64,000 nucleotides of DNA from Bradyrhizobium iriomotense (GCF_018130765.1 NZ_JAFCJZ010000004.1:310001-374000); one strand, 5' to 3'; numbered from the stretch's first letter, positions 28,467 to 42,949 are shown. Notes: a model not told the origin generated them from the sequence alone. Numbers and translations: made by a program.

Positions 28467-30014
28467 ATGAACGATCGCGTCAATTCCGACACTACCACGT
28501 CCCGGAAGATCCTGAGGCCGCGCCGGCTTGCGCTGCTCGGCACCGTGGCCGCGCTTGGCGTGGCCGTGCTGGCCGGCTCTCCCGGCTCCTCGCAGTTCGG
28601 CATGACCTCCTTCGTCACGCCCGCGCAGGCCGCGGAAACCGCCGCCACGCCGCCGGGCTTCGCCGACCTCGTCGCCAAGGTCAAGCCCGCCGTGATCTCG
28701 GTGCGGGTCAAGATCGACCGCGACAACGACAAGAATGCGATGCTGCAACAGAACCGGATGGATTCGGACGAGGACTCGCCGTTCGACCAGTTCTCGCGGC
28801 AGTTCGGCTTCCGCGGCCCGGGCGGCATGAACGGCATGCCGCGCCAGCGTCACCAGATGGTCACCGGCGAAGGCTCCGGCTTCTTCATCTCCGCCGACGG
28901 TTACGCCGTGACCAACAACCACGTCGTCGATCACGCCGAGTCCGTGCAAGTCACCATGGACGACGGCACGACCTACACCGCGAAGGTGGTCGGCACCGAT
29001 CCGAAGACCGATCTCGCGCTGATCAAGGTCGACGGCAAGAAGGACTTTCCCTTCGTCAAATTCGCCGACCAGAAGCCGCGGATCGGCGACTGGGTGGTGG
29101 CGGTCGGCAATCCCTTCGGCCTCGGCGGCACCGTGACCGCCGGCATCGTCTCGGCCAGCGGCCGCGACATCGGCAACGGGCCCTACGACGATTTCATCCA
29201 GATCGATGCGCCCATCAACAAGGGCAATTCCGGCGGCCCGGCCTTCGACATGAACGGCAACGTGATCGGCGTGAACACGGCGATCTTCTCGCCGTCGGGC
29301 GGCTCGGTCGGCATCGGCTTCGACATCCCGGCGACGACCGCAAAGCTCGTGGTCGCGCAGTTAAAGGACAAGGGTGCCGTGACCCGCGGTTGGCTCGGTG
29401 TGCAGGTGCAGCCGGTGACCGCCGACATCGCCGATAGTCTCGGCCTGAAGGAGGCGCGCGGCGCGATCGTCGATAATCCGCAGGACGGCAGCCCGGCGGC
29501 GAAGGCCGGCATCGAGGCGGGTGACGTCATCACCGCCGTCAACGGCACCGCGATCAAGGACTCCCGCGATCTTGCCCGCACCATCGCGACGCTGGCACCG
29601 GGCACGTCCGTGAAGCTCGATGTCTTCCACAAGGGCGGAAGCAAGACGTTGACGCTCACACTCGGCGAGCTGCCGAACGAGCGGCAGGCGCAGGGCAACG
29701 GTAAAGCCGATGAGGGCAAAGTGCAGCCGGACAAGGGCACACCGCGGCTCGGGCTTAGCCTCGCGCCGGCCGGCGAGGTGCAGGGCGCCGGCCAGAAGGG
29801 CGTCGTCGTCACCGAGGTCGATCCGCAAGGGCCGGCAGCGCAGCGCGGCATCCAGACCGGCGACGTCATCCTCAATGTCGGCGGCAAGCCCGTCGCCAAT
29901 GTCGGCGATGTCCGCGCCGAATTGGCGCAGGCGAAATCGTCCGGCAAGAACAGCGTGCTGCTTCAGGTCAAGGGCGCGGAGGCGACCCGGTTCGTCGCGG
30001 TGCCGCTCGCGTAA
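28467..30014 (+). CDS. degP: DegP/HtrA-type periplasmic serine protease
   Basis: The 515-residue protein has an N-terminal signal region (LRPRRLALLGTVAALGVAVL up to AQAAE), a trypsin-like domain with the triad His in TNNHVVD, Asp in KTDLALI and Ser in GNSGGPAF, and two PDZ domains (about residues 300-385 and 420-510). DegP proteins degrade or refold misfolded envelope proteins. ATG 28467 is chosen because the signal sequence starts there; the frame upstream belongs to the opposite strand. A strong terminator follows at 30039. Confidence 0.92.
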   Translation: MNDRVNSDTTTSRKILRPRRLALLGTVAALGVAVLAGSPGSSQFGMTSFVTPAQAAETAATPPGFADLVAKVKPAVISVRVKIDRDNDKNAMLQQNRMDSDEDSPFDQFSRQFGFRGPGGMNGMPRQRHQMVTGEGSGFFISADGYAVTNNHVVDHAESVQVTMDDGTTYTAKVVGTDPKTDLALIKVDGKKDFPFVKFADQKPRIGDWVVAVGNPFGLGGTVTAGIVSASGRDIGNGPYDDFIQIDAPINKGNSGGPAFDMNGNVIGVNTAIFSPSGGSVGIGFDIPATTAKLVVAQLKDKGAVTRGWLGVQVQPVTADIADSLGLKEARGAIVDNPQDGSPAAKAGIEAGDVITAVNGTAIKDSRDLARTIATLAPGTSVKLDVFHKGGSKTLTLTLGELPNERQAQGNGKADEGKVQPDKGTPRLGLSLAPAGEVQGAGQKGVVVTEVDPQGPAAQRGIQTGDVILNVGGKPVANVGDVRAELAQAKSSGKNSVLLQVKGAEATRFVAVPLA

Positions 30015-30038
30015 GTCCCTCGCTTTGAACGGCAATTC

Positions 30039-30067
30039 AAAAAGGCGGCCCGCGGGCCGCCTTTTTT
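30039..30067 (+). terminator. Rho-independent terminator after degP
   Basis: An almost perfect palindrome (AAAAAGGCGGCCCG with its complement) ends in six T residues, 25 bases after the degP stop. It could work in both directions. Confidence 0.85.
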
Positions 30068-30253
30068 CGTGCCGGCGTGAAGATACCCACAGGCCGACGA
30101 TAACATTCTCGTTAACGGCAGCATTGATGACGGGTTAGTCCGAAAAAGCCGCGTTCGCTCGTCAGACTTGAGTCCATATTACCCGCAGGGGTGGAACTCC
30201 GAACGTCCGGCTGCCTTGGAACCGGCCGGTGTTCGCATTTGATCGGTGCCGAC

Positions 30254-30616
30254 ATGGATCGATTGAAGCTCTCGCTGAGACGTGCGCTGCTCGTGGCGCC
30301 GCTCGTGCTCTCGGCCGGAAGCGCCCTCGGGCGCGACGACGGCCGCTACGCGGATTCACCGCTCAAGCCCTGGTTCGACAGTCTGCGCAGCCATCTCGGC
30401 CCGTGCTGCTCGGATGCCGATGGATTTGCCGTCTCGGATCCCGATTGGGAATCGCACGACGGTCATTATCGCGTGCGTCTCGACGGTCAATGGGTGGATG
30501 TGCCGGATGAAGCCGTCATCACCGAACCGAACCGGGCGGGGCGCACCATGGTCTGGCCGGTGAAGACGGCGTTCGGGATTTCGATCCGGTGCTTCATGCC
30601 GGGCAGCATGATCTGA
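30254..30616 (+). CDS. Small secreted hypothetical protein
   Basis: The 120-residue product starts with a signal peptide (MDRLKLSLRRALLVAPLVLS, cleavage near SALG). The mature part has a cysteine pair in GPCCSDADGF, a single later Cys (IRCFMPGSM), and conserved-looking blocks WVDVPDEAVI and GRTMVWPVKT. I do not know its function. An in-frame start at 30191 has no ribosome site and would bury the signal peptide. Confidence 0.65.
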   Translation: MDRLKLSLRRALLVAPLVLSAGSALGRDDGRYADSPLKPWFDSLRSHLGPCCSDADGFAVSDPDWESHDGHYRVRLDGQWVDVPDEAVITEPNRAGRTMVWPVKTAFGISIRCFMPGSMI

Positions 30617-30629
30617 CGGGGTGTCAGCG

Positions 30630-30893
30630 TCACCGCTTGCTGGATTTGCGCTTCGACGATTTTTTTGCCGCTCTCTTGGCCGCCTTCCGCTTTGAGGCTT
30701 TCTTCGGCACCTTCTTGCCCTTCGCGCGCGCCTCCGACAGGGCGATCGCGATGGCCTGCTTGCGGCTCTTCACGCGCCCACCACGACCGCCGGGGCCACT
30801 TCTTGCGGTGCCCTTCTTATAACGTCGCATCTCGCGCTCGACATCGCTGCCGACGCTGCGCGAATAGCGGCGCTTTGTTGCCTTGCGTGCCAT
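30630..30893 (-). CDS. Lys/Arg-rich small protein, DUF6496-like, histone-H1-like tail
   Basis: The 87-residue protein starts MARKATKRRYSRSVGSDVER, has a central RGGRVKSRKQAIAIALSEAR block like DUF6496 proteins, and ends in a run of KKASKRKAAKRAAKKSSKR. Such tails bind nucleic acid. ATG 30893 has AAGGGAGAG upstream. It has an exact EcfG-type promoter at 30921-30945, implying stress or stationary-phase induction. Confidence 0.75.
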   Translation of the reverse strand: MARKATKRRYSRSVGSDVEREMRRYKKGTARSGPGGRGGRVKSRKQAIAIALSEARAKGKKVPKKASKRKAAKRAAKKSSKRKSSKR

Positions 30894-30920
30894 CAACTCT
30901 CTCCCTTGGCTCAGGGAAAG

Positions 30921-30945
30921 AACCTTACTGCGGACTCAACGTTCC
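30921..30945 (-). promoter_or_regulatory. EcfG-type promoter of the DUF6496 gene
   Basis: On the minus strand GGAAC is followed after exactly 17 bases by GTTCTT, matching the GGAAC-N16/17-GTT signature of the alphaproteobacterial general stress sigma factor. The predicted start leaves a leader of about 20 bases. Confidence 0.75.
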
Positions 30946-30961
30946 AGCCGCGCGGCGGGTC

Positions 30962-31156
30962 TCAGAACGAGTTCGCCAGCTCGATCTCGGCTTCCAGCAC
31001 CTGGATGCGGCGCGCGGCTTCGCTGAAGGATAGAGCCCGATCGTATTGCGCGGGCTGATAGGCCTCCTCGCTCAGCCGCTTCAACTTCAGGCCTTGCGCC
31101 CGCGTCATCTGCTCGCTGAGGAAAACCCGGGCGTCGTATTTACCTTGAACCTGCAT
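30962..31156 (-). CDS. DUF3072-like small protein
   Basis: The 64-residue sequence has MTRAQGLKLKRLSEEAYQ followed by SFSEAARRIQVLEAEIE, the layout of DUF3072 (a short domain of two helices with conserved MT-Q and LSEEA motifs). Function unknown. It is divergent from the coding region at 31218. Confidence 0.65.
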   Translation of the reverse strand: MQVQGKYDARVFLSEQMTRAQGLKLKRLSEEAYQPAQYDRALSFSEAARRIQVLEAEIELANSF

Positions 31157-31217
31157 CTGGCCGCTCCATTCTGAATTCGTGACTTGACTATATGTTCTTA
31201 TTTTGTTCTAACAAGCC

Positions 31218-31493
31218 ATGGACAACAGAATTAATGAAATTAGACGTAAAATCAGTGCCTTGAGGCTTAAGATGGCCGACGTCGAGGCATCTGTGCGCGA
31301 CCTCGTCAACCGCGATCGCGATTGCACGGAAGAGGCTCTGGCGCAGATGGATCTGCGCCAGAGAGTCAATTTGCTGATCGGCGAATGGAAGGCGGCCGGC
31401 GGTGGCGATGTCCTGCCGGATGTCCGCGATCGTGTACGACTTCGTCTGCTGAAGAAAGCCGCAGATCCCGTGCGGACGATCGCGCACCGCTGA
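31218..31493 (+). CDS. Helical small protein of unknown function
   Basis: The 91-residue product starts MDNRINEIRRKISALRLKMA and is predicted to be largely coiled coil. No ribosome site is seen, but TTGACT at 31185 and TCTAAC 17 bases later could be a housekeeping promoter with a very short leader. It is followed at 18 bases by another small helical gene and may form an operon with it. Confidence 0.5.
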   Translation: MDNRINEIRRKISALRLKMADVEASVRDLVNRDRDCTEEALAQMDLRQRVNLLIGEWKAAGGGDVLPDVRDRVRLRLLKKAADPVRTIAHR

Positions 31494-31511
31494 AAGCTTT
31501 GGGAGCGCGTC

Positions 31512-31691
31512 ATGGAGGAAGACCCGGACACGTACCGGATCCTGAGACTGCGCGCCGAGATTCTCGAACTGGGCTCCGCGATCCGGCAATTGCAGCGGGA
31601 GGGGCTCGACGACGCCGCGGCCCAGCTCCTGATTGCGCGCAAGCGGGCGCAGCTCGACCATCTCGTGAAGATGAATTCTGCGAGCTGCTGA
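31512..31691 (+). CDS. 59-residue helical protein
   Basis: The frame MEEDPDTYRILRLRAEILEL continues as a coiled-coil-like helix and ends KMNSASC. GGAGCG lies 6 bases before the ATG. It shares the amphipathic-helix style of the gene upstream, and both may act as a pair. No family recognised. Confidence 0.5.
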   Translation: MEEDPDTYRILRLRAEILELGSAIRQLQREGLDDAAAQLLIARKRAQLDHLVKMNSASC

Positions 31692-31721
31692 CTGAACGTC
31701 GCCGATATGCAGCGTGACTAA

Positions 31722-31769
31722 AGCATGATCCGGAAAGTGCGAAGCGGTTTTCCGAAAAGATCATGCTCA
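31722..31769. repeat. AGCATGATC palindromic repeat, copy 1
   Basis: AGCATGATCCGGAAAGTG at the left pairs with TTTTCCGAAAAGATCATGCT at the right. Related copies lie at 42304-42373 and 52784-52830 in this window. Confidence 0.75.
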
Positions 31770-31779
31770 AACAATAACC

Positions 31780-31820
31780 TAAAGCGCGATGGCGATTCAT
31801 CCTGATCCCATCGCGCTTTA
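31780..31820. repeat. TAAAGCGCGATGG inverted repeat
   Basis: TAAAGCGCGATGG and CCATCGCGCTTTA form a 13-bp stem with a 15-base loop, adjoining the AGCATGATC repeat. It could act as a bidirectional hairpin terminator, though no T-run follows. Confidence 0.5.
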
Positions 31821-31862
31821 GCGCGTGCGATGTGGCGTCGGAGGGATCGCATCGAATGCCAA

Positions 31863-31893
31863 AGCGAGAAGGCCCCGCACTTGCGGGACCTTC
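31863..31893 (-). terminator. Hairpin terminator after the small secreted protein at 31910
   Basis: On the minus strand GAAGGTCCCGCA and TGCGGGGCCTTC form a 12-bp stem with one mismatch, followed by TCTCGCTTT. It begins 17 bases after the stop codon. Confidence 0.6.
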
Positions 31894-31909
31894 GATGAGC
31901 AGCCGAGCC

Positions 31910-32137
31910 TTACTTGGCGGTGCTTGTGCCCTTGGTCATCGTGCCGCCCTGATCGGAGCCAGGGCCGGAGCCGCCCTGGCCGGAGGCATCGGGACTCTTG
32001 GTTTTCGTGTTGGCGCCGGTCGTCTGCGAGGTCGAGGATTCATGTTTCGCCTTGTGCGATTTGGCCTGTGCGGCAAACGGGGCAGCGGCGAGGCCGGTTG
32101 CCACCATCATGGCGAGAGCGAGCTTGGTTGTCTTCAT
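31910..32137 (-). CDS. Small secreted Ser/Thr/Gly-rich protein
   Basis: The 75-residue product has a signal peptide (MKTTKLALAMMVATGLAAAP, cleavage AQA-K) and a low-complexity hydrophilic mature part (KSHKAKHESSTSQTTGANTK, then Gly/Ser-rich). It has its own EcfG-type promoter at 32176-32200 and a terminator at 31863, so it is a single stress-induced unit. Likely periplasmic; function unknown. Confidence 0.7.
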   Translation of the reverse strand: MKTTKLALAMMVATGLAAAPFAAQAKSHKAKHESSTSQTTGANTKTKSPDASGQGGSGPGSDQGGTMTKGTSTAK

Positions 32138-32175
32138 GCGCGGGAACTCCCTGGGTTAAATTGACGCAGGCAGCC

Positions 32176-32200
32176 AACTGCCGTTCGTCGCAGGAGTTCC
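32176..32200 (-). promoter_or_regulatory. EcfG-type promoter of the gene at 31910-32137
   Basis: GGAAC and GTT on the minus strand are separated by exactly 17 bases. The predicted transcript start lies about 30 bases before the ATG. Confidence 0.72.
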
Positions 32201-32231
32201 CGACAAAGTAATCCGCGCGTTTCACGCCGCT

Positions 32232-32501
32232 TCAAAATTCCTTGTCCTCGTCGATGATGAACACGACGCCGGTGAGCGTCGCGCCGATCGCGAACGTCGT
32301 CACCAATGTGAGGGCGAAGACCAGAATCGCTTGGCTTCCGCCGTGATTGAGCAGATTGGCGACCGCCGGATTGGACAGGGTGAGCGCGAGGCCGAATGCG
32401 AGCCCGAGTGCTGCGCCCATCATCGCATGCGTCACGAGCTTGATGACGCCAGTGGGAGAGATCAGGCTCGGTGGCTTCTTGGGTGTCTTGTTCGCACGCA
32501 T
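32232..32501 (-). CDS. Two-span small membrane protein
   Basis: The 89-residue product has a basic start (MRANKTPKKPPSLISPTGVI) and two membrane segments (MMGAALGLAFGLALTLS and AILVFALTLVTTFAIGATL) with a short acidic tail (IIDEDKEF). I chose ATG 32501 because an exact EcfG-type promoter ends just upstream; the frame upstream of it would overlap the promoter. Function unknown. Confidence 0.65.
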   Translation of the reverse strand: MRANKTPKKPPSLISPTGVIKLVTHAMMGAALGLAFGLALTLSNPAVANLLNHGGSQAILVFALTLVTTFAIGATLTGVVFIIDEDKEF

Positions 32502-32526
32502 GGAACCGACCCTCGATTGCACATGC

Positions 32527-32551
32527 AACGCGCGCAATGATCGCGGGTTCC
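32527..32551 (-). promoter_or_regulatory. EcfG-type promoter of the gene at 32232-32501
   Basis: GGAAC-N17-GTTGC on the minus strand, with a predicted leader of about 18 bases. Confidence 0.75.
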
Positions 32552-32641
32552 ATTTGCATGAAGGAATTGTCATCGGCCGCTTCATCCGGCGTTCATGCCG
32601 GGCTTGCGAGGATGAAGGCCATCAACACGGGAACCTTCACC

Positions 32642-32863
32642 ATGGGTAAGGTCGTCTATCTCTATCGCTCGCTGGCCTATCGGAATGCGGCTGCGGACAT
32701 GTTGCGCAAGGCGCGCAAGCTGCCGCACGGCGCGGAGCGAAGCGCCGCCCGCCGCTATGCGAAGGCGCTGCGCGATCTCGCACAAACGGAAGCCTGGCTC
32801 GAAGGGCGCGTCGCCGTCGAACCCCGGTCGATCCTGCGCACGAAAGTCGCCGCGTCCGGTTAA
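32642..32863 (+). CDS. 73-residue basic helical protein
   Basis: It starts MGKVVYLYRSLAYRNAAADM and is Arg/Ala-rich and helical (KARKLPHGAERSAARRYAKA). The stop codon overlaps the stop of the kinase gene on the other strand, so the two genes are tail to tail. In-frame ATG 32612 is a less likely start. No family recognised. Confidence 0.5.
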   Translation: MGKVVYLYRSLAYRNAAADMLRKARKLPHGAERSAARRYAKALRDLAQTEAWLEGRVAVEPRSILRTKVAASG

Positions 32864-34350
32864 CCCGACGCGCGCTGCAGCTCGGGAGAGGTGTCGGCGT
32901 CGAACTTGCCCTGCGCTGCGGAGGCAGGGGTCTTGCGGGTCAGCGGCACGTCCAGGCGGCACAACAGTCCCTCGGCCCGCCAATCGAATTGCGCCCGTCC
33001 GCCGAGCTGGGACTCGACGCTCGCAAGCAGGCTTCGGGTACCGAAACCGCGAGACTTCGGCGTCCTCACGAGCGGACCGCCGGATTCCTCCCAGGTCAGG
33101 GCGAGGTGGTCTTCCTCGACCTGCCAGCCGATCAAGAGTCGGCCCGATCGCGTCGAGAGCGCGCCATATTTTGCGGAGTTGGTGAAAAGCTCGTGCAGCG
33201 CCAGCGCCAGCGTCTGGGCGGTTGTCGGCAGCAACTGAACCTCCGGGCCCGCGAGCTTGATCTGGTCGCCGAGCGAATAGGGTGCAAGCTCCTCGTCGAT
33301 CAGCTTGGAAAGCTCGGCGCCCTGCCAGCTCGACAGCGACAGGATCGTGTGCACGCGCGCCAGCGCATTGATGCGCCCCTCGACGGCGTTGACATAGGCC
33401 TTGACCTCGTCGGCACGGGTGAGACGCACGATCGATTGCGCCAGCGCCAGCGCATTCTTGGCGCGATGATCGACTTCCCGCGCCAGCAGGTTTTGCCGCT
33501 CCTCGGCGCGCTTGCGCTCGGTAATGTCAACGGTGACGCCGCTCACGCGCACCACGCGGCCGGCCTGGTCCACCGTCGCGGCCGCTGTGCCGACGCACCA
33601 GCGCACCTCACCGTCGGGCCGCCTGACTCGAAATTCCCCTTCATAGGCGCGTGCCCCGCCATTGAACGCGGCAATCGCCTCGCCGAACCGGTCGACGTCA
33701 TCGGGGTGCAGCAGCGCCTGGATGTTCGCCGAGGTGACGTTGAAGGTCTCCGGCGTCACGCCGAAGATGCGGTACTGGCCTTCGTCCCACATCCAGTCGC
33801 CATTGATCCAGTCCCAGTCCCAGGATCCCATCTTGCCGGCGGCAATCGCCATGCTGCGGCGCTGCTCGCTCTCGCGCAGCTTGGCGGTGGAGTTCTCCAG
33901 TTCCGCCGTGCGGGCGCGGACCCGGTCCTCGAGTTCCTGGTTCAGCCGTTCGAGCTCGCGGGTCTTGCGATAGAGCTCGGAAAACACCTTGATCTTGGCG
34001 CGCAGCACCTCCGGCACCACGGGCACCGGCACGTAGTCGACCGCGCCCATCTCGTAGCCGCGCAACCGGTCGATGTCGCTCACTTGAATGGCCGAGATGA
34101 AGATCATCGCGGTCTTCTGGAAGCGCGGATGTTCCCGGATCATCGCCGCCAGCTCGAAGCCGTCGAGCTCGGGCATGCAGACGTCGACCAGGATCACCGC
34201 GATCTCGGTCTTGAGCAGCACCTCCAGCGCCTCGCGCCCCGACGAGGCGATCACGAGGTTCTCGCCGAGATCCTTCAGGATCACCTCGTAGGCGAGCAGC
34301 TTGGCCGGCTGGTCATCGACGAGGAGGATATTGACCTTTTCGTGGTCCAT
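32860..34350 (-). CDS. REC-PAS-HWE hybrid histidine kinase
   Basis: The 496-residue cytoplasmic protein has an N-terminal receiver domain (VNILLVDDQPAKLLAYE, phospho-Asp in ILVDVCMPELDG, residues 1-125), a coiled coil, a PAS domain (about 165-285, ending VSGVTVDITERKRAEERQ) and an HWE-type kinase domain with His295 in EVDHRAKNALALAQS and ALHELFTNSAKYGAL. HWE/HisKA2 kinases commonly feed PhyR or single-domain regulators. ATG 34350 is 13 bases behind the poly-HAMP kinase, so the two form an operon and the receiver may accept phosphate from it. Confidence 0.88.
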   Translation of the reverse strand: MDHEKVNILLVDDQPAKLLAYEVILKDLGENLVIASSGREALEVLLKTEIAVILVDVCMPELDGFELAAMIREHPRFQKTAMIFISAIQVSDIDRLRGYEMGAVDYVPVPVVPEVLRAKIKVFSELYRKTRELERLNQELEDRVRARTAELENSTAKLRESEQRRSMAIAAGKMGSWDWDWINGDWMWDEGQYRIFGVTPETFNVTSANIQALLHPDDVDRFGEAIAAFNGGARAYEGEFRVRRPDGEVRWCVGTAAATVDQAGRVVRVSGVTVDITERKRAEERQNLLAREVDHRAKNALALAQSIVRLTRADEVKAYVNAVEGRINALARVHTILSLSSWQGAELSKLIDEELAPYSLGDQIKLAGPEVQLLPTTAQTLALALHELFTNSAKYGALSTRSGRLLIGWQVEEDHLALTWEESGGPLVRTPKSRGFGTRSLLASVESQLGGRAQFDWRAEGLLCRLDVPLTRKTPASAAQGKFDADTSPELQRASG

Positions 34351-34363
34351 TCGCGGATCCAGC

Positions 34364-40660
<6,297 letters not shown>

Positions 40661-40968
40661 ACTTGATTCCCCCGCAGGCGCTGGCCGAATCTAAGGCGAG
40701 ACGCAATTGATCAAAATAGAGCGTCAGCCAAATTCGAAATCAAGCGCCAAGGTTGCGGCGCGAGGAAATGGAACCTGCTTTGCTCAGCCCGGTTAAAGCA
40801 ACGGTGAAGGCTGCCGATGGTTCCATGGGGTTTCAGAAAGATTTTGGGCACCGGCTTTCGACCATTTCGATGCTCGCGGACCTACGGTTCTCAGGAAGGG
40901 CCAATGGGTCCGGCGGCAGCGGCACGTCGATCTCGGGCGGCAAGGACGTCAACGGGGATGCGGGGCGG
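40661..40968. other. Gap without a recognised gene
   Basis: These 308 bases hold the leader of the giant kinase gene and the region after the DUF4142 gene. I see no convincing frame, ribosome site, terminator or repeat apart from the GGGGGAA site just before the kinase start. Confidence 0.5.
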
Positions 40969-41478
40969 CTACTTGTCCGCCATGGTGCGCTCGGCGTCCT
41001 TGACCTGCGAGCGGAGCGTCGGCAGCTGTTCGCGCGCGAACGCTGCAAGCGCCGCATTGTCGGGGGCTTTCAGATAGTGTTCGAGCAGGGCGATGGTGGA
41101 CTCATATTCGGGGATCTGCGCGGCATAGAAAGTCCGGACGTAAGCCGGTCCGTCCGAGCTGTCGGGCTCGGCGAGACCCGCACTCGCCGCCGTCTTGCCG
41201 ATGCGCGGCTCGGCGCCGATCGCCTCCTGAATATCCTTCAGGGTCTTGTCGCGTTTCGCAGCTTCTTCGGCACGCAAGGCGGCAAGGTTTTTCACCTCCG
41301 CATTGCCCTTCAGATCGGTGCTCTCCAGAAGGCCGTGCTGGAAGCGGCTGAACGCGTAGAGGCCGCTGATGACGTCGATGGCCGTCGGCGCGCGGTTATC
41401 AGGTCTTTGCTCGCCGGTGCTGTCGCCCAGCGCTGCGCTGCCAATGAACACCAGGATGATCGCGACAAGAACTCGCAT
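40969..41478 (-). CDS. DUF4142-type secreted protein
   Basis: The 169-residue product has a signal peptide (MRVLVAIILVFIGSAALGDS) and a four-helix ferritin-like DUF4142 layout: FSRFQHGLLESTDLKGNAEV, KNLAALRAEEAAKRDKTLKD, and ATIALLEHYLKAPDNAALAA-like helices. Such proteins are periplasmic and stress-linked in other rhizobia. An imperfect GGAAC-N17-ATT lies upstream but would leave no leader, so I do not call it a promoter. Confidence 0.7.
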   Translation of the reverse strand: MRVLVAIILVFIGSAALGDSTGEQRPDNRAPTAIDVISGLYAFSRFQHGLLESTDLKGNAEVKNLAALRAEEAAKRDKTLKDIQEAIGAEPRIGKTAASAGLAEPDSSDGPAYVRTFYAAQIPEYESTIALLEHYLKAPDNAALAAFAREQLPTLRSQVKDAERTMADK

Positions 41479-41572
41479 TGATGACAATGACCGATGTCGT
41501 GCGAAGTTCCCGCCCGTTAAGATCCGGCAAGGACGGTTGCGATGCAGGAGTTCCGTCCCCACGTCTTCCCCC

Positions 41573-41767
41573 ATGAAACAGTCCGACATTTTCAGGGATA
41601 ACGCCGAGAACTGCCTGCAGCTCGCCGAGCGCGCGGAAGGGCAACCCTCCTACAGGCGCTATTCGCGCATGGCGGATGCCTGGACGGCGCTCGCGAGGGA
41701 GCAGGACTGGCTCGATGGCGAAGTCCCGCCCGTGACGGTCGGCATCCCCCAAGACCGGGAGGCATAG
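41573..41767 (+). CDS. 64-residue helical protein
   Basis: It starts MKQSDIFRDNAENCLQLAER and contains PSYRRYSRMADAWTALAREQ, a pattern loosely like the small paralogues at 14603 and 27191 (Arg/Tyr-rich first helix, then a leucine/alanine helix). Soluble; function unknown. No clear ribosome site is seen. Confidence 0.55.
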   Translation: MKQSDIFRDNAENCLQLAERAEGQPSYRRYSRMADAWTALAREQDWLDGEVPPVTVGIPQDREA

Positions 41768-41885
41768 GCGGCTCTCGTCTTCGTGAATCCGCGTGTGAGG
41801 CGACGCACGGAACGCTTGCGGCCAATCCAGGATCATCCGGGAACAGTCGATCGCGTGGATTTTGATTCCAGAAGGAGTTTTTGCA

Positions 41886-42017
41886 ATGGCTCCACGTCTT
41901 GCCCTTCTTTCACTCATTCTCGCCTTTGGCATCTCGGTCGCGTTCGCGACGGTGACGACGGTACGGCAGGTGCATCTCGAGAAGGCGTCGGCTGCGGTTC
42001 ATGCCGCGCATGGCTAG
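41886..42017 (+). CDS. 43-residue single-span peptide
   Basis: The frame MAPRLALLSLILAFGISVAF continues VTTVRQVHLEKASAAVHAAHG and has one hydrophobic segment. AGAAGGAG stands at good spacing before the ATG, which is the main support. Too short for a family assignment. Confidence 0.5.
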   Translation: MAPRLALLSLILAFGISVAFATVTTVRQVHLEKASAAVHAAHG

Positions 42018-42034
42018 CGTTGCCGCTCGCATCC

Positions 42035-42059
42035 GGAACATTCGGCGCTGACATGCGTA
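42035..42059 (+). promoter_or_regulatory. Possible EcfG-type promoter (one mismatch)
   Basis: GGAAC is followed after 17 bases by GTA instead of GTT. The leader to ATG 42098 would be about 31 bases, the same geometry as the exact sites nearby. Confidence 0.5.
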
Positions 42060-42097
42060 GCCGCTTCGATACATCGAGAGAGAAGCGAGAGCATAAC

Positions 42098-42304
42098 ATG
42101 GCCCATTCCGACCACGGCATCGTCAAGGACAAGCGCGCGGAGGAGCAGCCGCGCGACAAGCAGCGCGCTCAGACAGTGCACAAGGCGAACCCGAAGGGCT
42201 CACCGTCGCGTGAGGCGACGCGCGATCCTGACCTTACCGATAAGAACAAGACGCCGGGCTCCGGCGTGATGCCGGACGATTCCGGTGACGCGCCAACCGG
42301 GTAG
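42098..42304 (+). CDS. Hydrophilic 68-residue protein, probably disordered
   Basis: The product is rich in Lys, Asp, Pro and Gly (MAHSDHGIVKDKRAEEQPRD, then TDKNKTPGSGVMPDDSGDAP) and has no hydrophobic core. Hydrophilic proteins of this kind often accompany stress responses. AGAGAGAAGCGAG precedes the ATG, and a near-consensus EcfG promoter lies upstream. An AGCATGATC repeat begins at its stop codon. Confidence 0.6.
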   Translation: MAHSDHGIVKDKRAEEQPRDKQRAQTVHKANPKGSPSREATRDPDLTDKNKTPGSGVMPDDSGDAPTG

Positions 42305-42373
42305 AGCATGATCTGGACCCGGAGGGCCGCGTTAGCGCAAAGCGTGAAGCGGTCTTCCGGAAGGATCATGCTC
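42304..42373. repeat. AGCATGATC palindromic repeat, copy 2 (with insertion)
   Basis: AGCATGATC at the left and GATCATGCT at the right frame the same core (GTGAAGCGGTCTTCCGGAA) as the other copies, with about 20 extra bases between. Confidence 0.7.
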
Positions 42374-42424
42374 AAACGCTAGAGGGTTCTCGCAGGGAAC
42401 GAATCCGCGCGCGAAGAGTCGACG

Positions 42425-42467
42425 GATTGCTTCCGGTTGGCATGCCCCCGGTGCACCGGAAGCAATC
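42425..42467. terminator. Strong hairpin downstream of the RHH gene
   Basis: GATTGCTTCCGGT (42425-42437) and ACCGGAAGCAATC (42455-42467) form a perfect 13-bp stem with a 17-base loop, lying 62 bases past the stop of the minus-strand gene. No T-run follows, so termination is only suggested. Confidence 0.4.
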
Positions 42468-42528
42468 TCCAAGGACGGCCCTGGCACCCACCGTGCCGGG
42501 GTCGTTTGCTTGTGACGAGAGCTTTGGA

Positions 42529-42777
42529 TCAGTCCTCGCTGCCGTTATCGGGATCCGACGACGTGTGTCCCTCGGGACCGCGGCCGAACACGCCGAAGTC
42601 GCTTGACTTGACCCCGGCCTTTGCATCGACGCCCGCTGCCGTCAGCCCGAACTTGAGCAGTTCGCGCACCGCCGCTGCGCGGGTCGGCATGCGGTGCTTG
42701 AACCGGAAATCATCAACCGCGGCCAGCTCGTCGGGTGAGAGCATGACCTGAAGGCGCTCTGCGCGAAGGTCATTCAT
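42529..42777 (-). CDS. Ribbon-helix-helix-like DNA-binding protein
   Basis: The 82-residue product has RLQVMLSPDELAAVDDFRFK followed by MPTRAAAVRELLKFGLTAAG, the strand-helix-helix layout of RHH/CopG-type regulators. No toxin gene adjoins, so it is not an obvious toxin-antitoxin partner. It has an exact EcfG-type promoter at 42817-42841 and is therefore probably stress-induced. The C-terminal tail is hydrophilic and acidic. Confidence 0.7.
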   Translation of the reverse strand: MNDLRAERLQVMLSPDELAAVDDFRFKHRMPTRAAAVRELLKFGLTAAGVDAKAGVKSSDFGVFGRGPEGHTSSDPDNGSED

Positions 42778-42816
42778 GGTTGATCACGCAAAATGAGTAA
42801 GTTTAGTAGTCTGCTC

Positions 42817-42841
42817 AACCAACGAACTTGGCGGGAGTTCC
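42817..42841 (-). promoter_or_regulatory. EcfG-type promoter of the RHH gene
   Basis: GGAAC-N17-GTTGAG on the minus strand; leader of about 32 bases to ATG 42777. Confidence 0.75.
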
Positions 42842-42949
42842 ACAAGAATCGGCGAAAACGCCAAGTGAGTAGAAACATCAAGTAAAATCAATAAGTTATA
42901 TTGAAACGAGTCTCGTGCTGGCGCATTCTCCTGCAAAGGGAGATTGGCC

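Noticed and set aside
41486-41510. GGAAC-N17-ATT before the DUF4142 gene as an EcfG promoter
   Set aside because: One mismatch in the -10 triplet, and the transcript would start at the ATG, unlike the other sites.
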